Program-made: the position numbers and the translations under genes
Virus record (IMG/VR): IMGVR_UViG_3300032665_000216
Coordinates: 1 to 21,979 of that record
DNA length: 21,979 nucleotides
Direction: 5' to 3' (one strand)
DNA from: a virus
Shown here: piece after piece, positions 16,907 through 21,979 of the stretch
Layout of the letters: every line of letters starts with the position of its first letter
Position numbering within the stretch: position 1 is the first letter of the stretch
Notes under the pieces: generated by a model
Databases searched by the model: none
The model's input: only the letters and a program-made list of their open reading frames with translations
Told to the model about the DNA's origin: nothing

Positions 16907-19111
16907 TTATGCAATTAAACTAATAAAACGGTTTAGAACAACACGGTTATTTAACCTGTTGCCGGTGTACTTAGTGAAAGCAGTAACCAGACCACGAGTG
17001 GTTGCGTTTTCTTTCACTTCTAGTTCACCATCATCAATGGCCATGCCTTGTGAACGTAACAGGTAGTACTCATCAAAACCTGCGGAAGTTACCACAGAGT
17101 AATTGTTTTTCCTAAAATCAGCAGTCAAGTTGTCTAGTTTATTATTATCCAATCTTTCAAAGTATCTATGAACCTTACGGTTGAATTCATTACCAGCAAG
17201 AATGTAGAAACCAACAACATTACAATTTGCTACAGACTTAAACAACTTGATAAGTCCATTTGTCACATTAACACCATGGTAACATTCATCAATCGTCACC
17301 TGTTGTTTGGTTTTAGGATCACGGACTACTAATGTGTCATAACCATGTAAGCCTCTTTCTGTAAGGTAATCTTTACCCATAAAATTTCTGTTTACAACAT
17401 ATACGCCTTGAATACCATCAGATTCACCATCAGTCAGAAAAACCGTGTTTACAATTTGTAATTTGTTTTTCTTTTGAAATTCTGGCACAATTTTCATCAA
17501 AGCCACAATTGCTTGATTCAATGGTGTACTTGATAGTGTAGTCCACCAGCAACTTGTCTCACCTTGTTTACGACCAATGTGTGCAAGTGAGCAAAGAACA
17601 GCACCAGCATACATGAATTCAGAAGCGGACATTCTACTTGATAGAATATTCATCATGGCAAAATTACTTAAAGCCAAATCATCTTTCTTTGGTGTGGATG
17701 TGATTATGAATTCAGTTGGAGAATCAACCGAGAAAGCATATACTTCATAAGGAATATTAACCTTCTTACAGAATAACACCAGGTTGAATAGTTGCTTCAT
17801 AGTATTAGCAATATGGTTACCCATAGAACCTGACCAATCTAATACCATTACAAGACCGTGAGACTTGCCGTTAGGTGTGATTGATATTTTTTTGAAGATA
17901 TCATCATTGAATTGGTAAGAGAAAATTTTACTCATATTCAAATCACCAGTTTTTGCCATTGAAGCCTTCTTCATTTGGTCGGCATTTTTGCGTAATTCAA
18001 ATTCTTTTACAAGATAAGACACAACTTTTGATGATTCTTGGCGAATTTTGTTGAAATCTTCTTTGCTGGAGAAATATTGATAGCCGTCAGGACTGCCTTT
18101 TTTGTAAATTGCATACAAATCTTTGTAATCAAAGACAATTTTCTTAGCATCCATATCAGGAATGTTAGCATACAAGAATTCTCTCGCTTTAGAATCGAAC
18201 AATTTTGACTCATTTTTGCGGAAAGCTTCATCCGTATGAGCTTTTAACTGCTCTTGAGTGCCTCTGTTACCATGTCCTTTCTCGGAATCACTTCCGGACT
18301 TATTCGGTTCTTCTTCTTTGTCGTTTTTTTCGTCTTTAGAATCAGATTTTTCAGCGTTTTGTCGTGAATCGCCTTCACCGTCTTCTTTTTTGTCGCTTTC
18401 CTTAGAGTTAGGAACGCCGGAACTTTTCTGTTCATCTTTTTCTTGCTCTTCCTGATTGGCAGAAGCAGAATTTTCAGCAGGAACGTCATCATCTCCTAGA
18501 TTTTCATCAGGATTTTGCTTTTGTTGACCTGCTTTCTTGCGTTTTTCTTTTTCCTCTTGCTCTTTTTTCATGTATTCGACAATTTCCTTGGAAACTTCGA
18601 TTACCTCATCAAAGGTTTGAGTACTTTCAACTTTATCAAGCAAGTAACGCTCTACTCCGTTGAATTTAATGCCTTGAGCAGGACCACCTTTACAATGAAT
18701 ATTGATTCTATCAATTAAATTCATATCATTCAGGTCTTTGTTGTTGGTTTCAAAGAAATCACGTTCAACCAACTCGGTATATCCTTTGACAAATGACTTA
18801 GATAGACCTGGATATTTTTGTTTGATTTTACGCTCAATACGGGAATCTTCAACCACGTTTATAATAGTTGGATCAACGCCTGCTTCTAAATTAGTTTTAA
18901 GACCATCGGCAGGTGTATAGAGAGCATGGCCAACCTCATGTCCCATAAAAAGGTCATACAGTTGGCTAGATATTTTATTGTCCAAAATTGGAACGGTCAA
19001 TACTCGATTCTCAACATCAAAGAAAGCCGTACGGACTGCTCTCTGTTCAACGGTAAGATTTTCGGTTGCCATCAACTTGGCCAATATTGATTTGGAATTA
19101 ATTAGTTCCAT
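16907..19111 (-). CDS. CobT-like protein with HExxH metallopeptidase-like head and VWA domain
   Basis: 734 residues. N-terminal domain (about 1-180) with HEVGHAL (His58, Glu59, His62) and a downstream NVVEDSRIERKI (Glu88 as possible third ligand). A very acidic/Lys-rich low-complexity linker spans about 180-290. The C-terminal VWA domain (about 415-720) has the MIDAS motif DWSGS (Asp425, Ser427, Ser429) and TDGES (Asp561). Family knowledge: the order matches phage 'CobT-like' and VWA proteins that work with MoxR/CobS-type AAA+ ATPases; cobalt chelation itself is not implied. The AAA+ protein at 1-737 is the obvious candidate partner in this window. It may act in protein remodelling or virion maturation; that is inference. 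Confidence 0.88.
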   Translation of the reverse strand: MELINSKSILAKLMATENLTVEQRAVRTAFFDVENRVLTVPILDNKISSQLYDLFMGHEVGHALYTPADGLKTNLEAGVDPTIINVVEDSRIERKIKQKYPGLSKSFVKGYTELVERDFFETNNKDLNDMNLIDRINIHCKGGPAQGIKFNGVERYLLDKVESTQTFDEVIEVSKEIVEYMKKEQEEKEKRKKAGQQKQNPDENLGDDDVPAENSASANQEEQEKDEQKSSGVPNSKESDKKEDGEGDSRQNAEKSDSKDEKNDKEEEPNKSGSDSEKGHGNRGTQEQLKAHTDEAFRKNESKLFDSKAREFLYANIPDMDAKKIVFDYKDLYAIYKKGSPDGYQYFSSKEDFNKIRQESSKVVSYLVKEFELRKNADQMKKASMAKTGDLNMSKIFSYQFNDDIFKKISITPNGKSHGLVMVLDWSGSMGNHIANTMKQLFNLVLFCKKVNIPYEVYAFSVDSPTEFIITSTPKKDDLALSNFAMMNILSSRMSASEFMYAGAVLCSLAHIGRKQGETSCWWTTLSSTPLNQAIVALMKIVPEFQKKNKLQIVNTVFLTDGESDGIQGVYVVNRNFMGKDYLTERGLHGYDTLVVRDPKTKQQVTIDECYHGVNVTNGLIKLFKSVANCNVVGFYILAGNEFNRKVHRYFERLDNNKLDNLTADFRKNNYSVVTSAGFDEYYLLRSQGMAIDDGELEVKENATTRGLVTAFTKYTGNRLNNRVVLNRFISLIA

Positions 19112-19274
19112 CTTTTTTCCTTAGGTGTATTGCACCGTCAATTATTTCAATTTCAATCGTATCACCTTCTTTCCAACCAGATTCTTTGAGCATCTCTGGA
19201 GGAAAAGTGAACATTACATTAGCAGAATCGCCAGGTATATCCTGAAATAAATCTTCATAATTATAAACTGTCAT
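19098..19274 (-). CDS. AbrB/MazE-like swapped-hairpin protein
   Basis: 58 residues: MTVYNYEDLFQDIPGDSANV, then MFTFPPEMLKESGWKEGDTI and EIEIIDGAIHLRKKD. The PPEMLKxxGWKEGDxIEIE...GxIxLRKK stretch is the beta-hairpin pattern of AbrB-type DNA-binding domains, also found in antitoxins. It may bind DNA and regulate its operon. It overlaps the start of the VWA gene by 14 bases. No toxin gene is evident beside it. Confidence 0.78.
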   Translation of the reverse strand: MTVYNYEDLFQDIPGDSANVMFTFPPEMLKESGWKEGDTIEIEIIDGAIHLRKKDGTN

Positions 19275-19419
19275 TCTTTTCCTTCAACTCATGGTAAGCT
19301 TCCAAATCTTTTTCATACAATGACATAATAGCCCATTGCTTGGTCACATCTTCTAATGCGTCCAACTCGGTTTGATAAGGTGTAGGTTCACGTTGAAGTT
19401 TATTTGTATATTCACTCAT
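19261..19419 (-). CDS. Hypothetical small charged protein
   Basis: 52 residues from ATG 19419: MSEYTNKLQREPTPYQTELD, ALEDVTKQWAIMSLYEKDLE, AYHELKEKNDSL. The in-frame extension to 19533 overlaps the neighbouring gene and is rejected. Helical, unrecognised. Overlaps both neighbours. Confidence 0.73.
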   Translation of the reverse strand: MSEYTNKLQREPTPYQTELDALEDVTKQWAIMSLYEKDLEAYHELKEKNDSL

Positions 19420-19552
19420 AACAATTTTCTCTCTTTGGATGTTTAGGCTTACGATTGTATTGTACACTACTCTTATGAGTTTGTAAAGGTTTAATTGGTG
19501 TCCGACAATGTGGACGTTGTAATTTAACAACAAGTGTAACTTTAGTATTCAT
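19412..19552 (-). CDS. Tiny highly basic protein
   Basis: 46 residues: MNTKVTLVVKLQRPHCRTPI, KPLQTHKSSVQYNRKPKHPK, RENCYE. Strongly positive; reminiscent of small basic phage proteins that may bind RNA or DNA. It overlaps the 19419 ATG by eight bases and follows the 19554 gene by one base. Confidence 0.65.
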   Translation of the reverse strand: MNTKVTLVVKLQRPHCRTPIKPLQTHKSSVQYNRKPKHPKRENCYE

Positions 19553-19553
19553 T

Positions 19554-19886
19554 TTATCTTCTCATTCTAGAAATGTCCACGGCCTGCTCATCGGTGAAAA
19601 CCGGTACGGCATTGGACTTGTGCATTGTAGCAATACCTTTGACCATTGAACCTGTATAGACTTTAGGTGCAGGTTTAGTTGCAACACCTAGTCCAGTATT
19701 CAATGACGGATGGCGTACCGTATCACGACCTGGCGGTGTGGATAAACTATACGACCAGTTACTGGTATTTACTGGTTTTAATTTTTTAGTGGGGGAATGT
19801 TGAAGCAACCACTGGTCGTACTGCTCTCTCACAGCCTTCGGTGGTTTCTTTTTCTTGGATTTTGGTGGCGAACCATAAAATATCAT
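19554..19886 (-). CDS. Conserved phage protein (GVATKPAPKVYTG type)
   Basis: 110 residues from ATG 19886, which has AAGGAG five bases upstream; GTG 19892 is less likely. A basic head (MIFYGSPPKSKKKKPPKAVR) is followed by PGRDTVRHPSLNTGLGVATK, PAPKVYTGSMVKGIATMHKS and NAVPVFTDEQAVDISRMRR. The second half is a strongly conserved motif of tailed-phage proteins of unknown function. First gene after promoter 19913-19941. Confidence 0.87.
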   Translation of the reverse strand: MIFYGSPPKSKKKKPPKAVREQYDQWLLQHSPTKKLKPVNTSNWSYSLSTPPGRDTVRHPSLNTGLGVATKPAPKVYTGSMVKGIATMHKSNAVPVFTDEQAVDISRMRR

Positions 19887-19912
19887 AGACACTCCTTGCT
19901 AACAGAGTATCT

Positions 19913-19941
19913 ATTATACTACACTACGGGCACCAAGTCAA
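19913..19941 (-). promoter_or_regulatory. sigma70-type promoter for the 19886 operon
   Basis: TTGACT (19936-19941), 17-bp spacer, perfect TATAAT (19913-19918) on the minus strand. A 16-bp palindrome starts seven bases upstream of the -35. It probably drives the lysine-rich small genes, the AbrB-like protein and the VWA gene. Confidence 0.85.
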
Positions 19942-19948
19942 GAGTTGT

Positions 19949-19964
19949 GTTGTATTAATACAAC
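19949..19964. promoter_or_regulatory. Perfect 16-bp palindrome GTTGTATTAATACAAC
   Basis: A perfect 16-bp palindrome that overlaps the stop codon of the 19955 gene and lies just upstream of a promoter -35. It shares GTTGTA-N4-TACAAC with 1407-1424 and has nearly the same distance to the -35 (seven versus six bases). Confidence 0.62.
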
Positions 19965-20134
19965 GCTTTACGGTTTCTAGGTCTTAGAGATATAGATTCC
20001 TGTCCGGAATAATCCATATCCTCAAAATGTTTAAAATTCTTATTTTGTTTGAACTTCTTAGGTTTCTTTTGAGTTTGATTATAGTCTTCAAAAGTATCCC
20101 TATCTTTACGAAACTTACCTACAAATTTTGACAC
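19955..20134 (-). CDS. Small basic phage protein, GTG start
   Basis: 59 residues from GTG 20134 with GGAGAAG a few bases upstream: VSKFVGKFRKDRDTFEDYNQ, TQKKPKKFKQNKNFKHFEDM, DYSGQESISLRPRNRKALY. Highly positive and probably disordered; resembles short KFVGKFRK proteins found near replication genes of T4-like phages. Function unknown. Confidence 0.72.
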   Translation of the reverse strand: MSKFVGKFRKDRDTFEDYNQTQKKPKKFKQNKNFKHFEDMDYSGQESISLRPRNRKALY

Positions 20135-20146
20135 ACACTTCTCCGT

Positions 20147-20572
20147 TTACGGCAATAAATCCTTAAAAGCCTCTTTTACAAATTTGTAATCTAGACCTTT
20201 AACGCCTTGGTCTTTCCGTAAAATGCCGGCTATAATTTCGGCTTCACGGGGTTCCAACGATTCTAACATTTGAATCATCAATTCATTTCTTCGTCTTGGT
20301 GTTAGTGCTTCTGCTGTAGGGTGTCCTTTTTGGACAATGTAAATTCTACGTATTTGATTACCTAGAGTATCGTGTGTAATTCCTGGTAATACATCATTTG
20401 GAATTTTATAGTTATCTGGAATGTCATCAATCATCCATTGATAATGTGGATGAAAAGTCAGCTTAAGCACTTCTACTAAGATAGGGCTTAGGTTTTTTCC
20501 AATTACATTCATGCGTTCTTTTTTATTCTTGGCTTCCTCGAACTCATCGAATACTTCATATATGTGTTTCAT
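20147..20572 (-). CDS. DUF6433-family T4-like phage protein
   Basis: 141 residues. MKHIYEVFDEFEEAKNKKER, IDDIPDNYKIPNDVLPGI, IRRIYIVQKG, then RRRNELMIQMLESLEPREAE and GVKGLDYKFVKEAFKDLLP follow the pattern of DUF6433, a family typical of T4-like and cyanophage genomes and often found near RNase H and replication genes. The EPREAExxxGxLRKD part recalls phage proteins that touch nucleic-acid enzymes, but function is unknown. Starts at 20572, overlapping the RNase H stop by one base. Confidence 0.82.
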   Translation of the reverse strand: MKHIYEVFDEFEEAKNKKERMNVIGKNLSPILVEVLKLTFHPHYQWMIDDIPDNYKIPNDVLPGITHDTLGNQIRRIYIVQKGHPTAEALTPRRRNELMIQMLESLEPREAEIIAGILRKDQGVKGLDYKFVKEAFKDLLP

Positions 20573-21435
20573 TAGAATTCCTCAATTACTTCCATTAAAT
20601 TTGTCAGTTTGTTTTCAACAAAATAGTTGAACATCTTTCCTCTAGATGGTGGTTTAATATCATCGTAAGTATTTATAATTTTTGATTTTATTTCGTCTGG
20701 TATCATTGTCAGGTCAATAAGCATCTTATTGCGTGACCAACCAACTAATGCTTCGGCATCTTCCCATTGTTCTGGTGGTGTAGTCATTAATTTCTCCAAG
20801 ACGCCTTTGGTAATTGGCTTCTGTCTCAACTCATTGACAAAACAATCTGCTGGTGATAGTACATTAGGAATGCCATCACCTTTATCGCCACGGATAATTT
20901 TCTCTTTCAAATCTTCTAATGGATTCTCAGACACAACATACTTCTTCAATGAAGGATTATACTGTTTAATTTTGTACTTAGATTGACCGTTGTATTGTTG
21001 TAACTGTGGAAAGTCACCGTCACTTGATAGAATCAAAATGTTTTCATGCATAACATGGCGTGGTGCTAATGTACCAATGATATCATCGGCTTCGGCACCT
21101 TCAACGTCAATACACTTGTATGGGAAATATTCTTTTAGTTCCAATTTAAACTTGGCTAACATATCAAAGATTAAGTGCCAATCTAAATCAGACTTATCTC
21201 TTGCCTTTTTACGGCCTGCCTTGTAATGTGGGAACCATTCTTTGCGCCAGTACTTGCGGTTGTCACAACATAGTACTACTTCTCCGTATTCTTCACGGAA
21301 GTTCTTTAGGTGAGTCCTGATGATGTTCAGGATCATGTGACGTATTAAGTCTTCTTCTAACTTAACACCTTTGGAATTGTTAATCTGTGCCATTAGGCCA
21401 GACAGTAACACTTGGTTCAAATCAACGAGTATCAT
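20572..21435 (-). CDS. rnh: RNase H, T4-type 5'-3' exonuclease (FEN-like)
   Basis: 287 residues, close to the T4 enzyme. MILVDLNQ (Asp5), CCDNRKYWRKEWFPHYKAGR (Asp58), EADDIIG (Glu115, Asp117, Asp118), SSDGDFPQL (Asp139, Asp141) and RGDKGDGIPN (Asp184, Asp187) give the two-metal active site and the helix-hairpin-helix-like GDxxDGIPN of the FEN/RAD2 superfamily. In T4 this enzyme removes RNA primers and adjacent DNA from lagging-strand fragments. The catalytic set looks complete. The paired 20147-20572 gene has only its start/stop overlap with it, indicating one transcript. Confidence 0.93.
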   Translation of the reverse strand: MILVDLNQVLLSGLMAQINNSKGVKLEEDLIRHMILNIIRTHLKNFREEYGEVVLCCDNRKYWRKEWFPHYKAGRKKARDKSDLDWHLIFDMLAKFKLELKEYFPYKCIDVEGAEADDIIGTLAPRHVMHENILILSSDGDFPQLQQYNGQSKYKIKQYNPSLKKYVVSENPLEDLKEKIIRGDKGDGIPNVLSPADCFVNELRQKPITKGVLEKLMTTPPEQWEDAEALVGWSRNKMLIDLTMIPDEIKSKIINTYDDIKPPSRGKMFNYFVENKLTNLMEVIEEF

Positions 21436-21459
21436 TTTAATCTTTCATAACGAACGTCT

Positions 21460-21488
21460 ATTCTAACACACTTTTTTCAAATTGTCAA
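21460..21488 (-). promoter_or_regulatory. sigma70-type promoter of RNase H
   Basis: TTGACA (21483-21488), 17-bp spacer ending TGT, TAGAAT (21460-21465) on the minus strand, placed in the last codons of the upstream gene. Start expected near 21453, about 18 bases before ATG 21435. Confidence 0.78.
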
Positions 21489-21807
21489 GTATATCCTGGA
21501 ATATTGGCCCGGATTTTGTGGTTTTTCGTACAGCAACACCATACCAATCCTGGGGAATTAGATTTGAAATGTACTCTCGAATATCGGCAAATACGGCCTC
21601 AAAACTATCAATATGTGTAGGTTTTTCTTCGTCCCATTTGAACAATACAATATGGTATGAAGGACCTACGGAAGTTTCATCTACCGGTTCACCTTTAGAT
21701 TCGTCTTTATATTCCTGACTTATAACAGCCAAAGCATTATCATCATCTTCATGAGGTAAAAAAGAAATAAAGTCAAATTCTTTTATTTCTTTCATAAAGT
21801 CTAGCAT
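21463..21807 (-). CDS. Hypothetical phage protein
   Basis: 114 residues: MLDFMKEIKEFDFISFLPHE, ISQEYKDESKGEPVDETSVG, PSYHIVLFKWDEEKPTHIDS, then DIREYISNLIPQDWYGVAVR and the helical end. Mixed alpha/beta, unrecognised. Its start overlaps the end of the partial upstream gene by seven bases (21801-21807). Confidence 0.78.
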   Translation of the reverse strand: MLDFMKEIKEFDFISFLPHEDDDNALAVISQEYKDESKGEPVDETSVGPSYHIVLFKWDEEKPTHIDSFEAVFADIREYISNLIPQDWYGVAVRKTTKSGPIFQDILDNLKKVC

Positions 21808-21979
21808 TGTAATCCTTTAATGTGTGATTTTCGTACTCTTACCATAATCCATGTATTATAATAATCGTCACTCTCAAGTGCACCTTTTAGAAACTGTTCT
21901 TTAGCTTCGAGATAACCACATTCACCTTTTGATTTACAAAGGTAGATAATCTCTCGGTTAAAGTTCTCTTGGCCCAATT
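21801..21979 (-). CDS. C-terminal part of an unknown protein, cut by window edge
   Basis: The last 59 codons of a gene that starts beyond the right edge: LGQENFNREIIYLCKSKGEC, GYLEAKEQFLKGALESDDYY, NTWIMVRVRKSHIKGLQC. Alpha-rich with Trp and Cys; not recognised from this fragment. Confidence 0.65.
   Translation of the reverse strand, partial: LGQENFNREIIYLCKSKGECGYLEAKEQFLKGALESDDYYNTWIMVRVRKSHIKGLQC

Noticed and set aside
18244-18492. Alternative frames over the VWA linker (minus 18244-18492 and plus 18258-18455)
   Set aside because: They are shadows of the repetitive Lys/Glu/Ser-coding linker of the VWA gene, low in complexity and without start signals.

Overview
The window looks like part of the genome of a lytic tailed phage with T4-like (myovirus) ancestry, infecting a Gram-negative bacterium. 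The evidence is a T4-type RNase H (FEN-like 5' nuclease), a DUF6433-type T4-superfamily protein next to it, a MazG-like pyrophosphohydrolase, a large HExxH + VWA protein of CobT type, an AAA+ ATPase, a gp88-family protein, and dozens of tiny, tightly overlapping genes of phage-specific families. The host assignment is inference from the exported SleB-type lysin and the sigma70-type promoters. There are no tRNAs, integrase, transposase or CRISPR array.

Layout. 1-1720 (minus): the AAA+ ATPase (cut by the left edge) and two single genes, each with its own promoter. 1724-1759: an intrinsic terminator. 1813-6728 (minus): one long operon of about 20 very small genes joined by ATGA/GTGA stop-start overlaps, including repeated members of an 'MNERI...FAEL...HFGV' family. 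6796-9303 (minus): SleB-like lysin and more small genes. 9370-9639: a single gene. 9697-9926: a non-coding region with five DnaA-box-like nonamers, the best origin candidate. 9927-11129 (minus): five small genes. 11160-11470: a divergent control region. 11475-13520 (plus): small genes, each behind its own near-identical promoter cassette, including the gp88-family gene and three micro-proteins that look membrane-bound. 13519-13647: a structured RNA and terminators. 13811-15688 (minus): small genes. 15745-15912 (plus): one isolated gene. 15909-19886 (minus): MazG-like protein, CobT-like VWA protein, an AbrB-like protein and small basic proteins. 19955-21979 (minus): DUF6433 protein, RNase H and two further genes, the last cut by the right edge.

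Regulation is the most striking part. Nearly all promoters share TTGCCA (or TTGACA), a 16-17 bp spacer and an extended TGnTATAAT -10. Between 8.85 and 11.42 kb a two-part element recurs five times, exactly upstream of -35 hexamers: a 16-bp palindrome like GAGTACTAAAGTACTC, eight bases, then CGGTCAAGTATT. Two copies sit between back-to-back promoters. A second palindrome, GTTGTA-N4-TACAAC, lies 6-7 bp upstream of the -35 of two widely separated minus-strand promoters, with a weaker copy near the putative origin. These look like binding sites for at least two unidentified regulators.

Two small genes appear broken by single-base frame changes (6022-6272 and 16721-16898). Paralog shuffling is visible as a perfect 101-bp repeat and a 47-bp gene remnant. 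Functions for most small proteins cannot be named from sequence alone.
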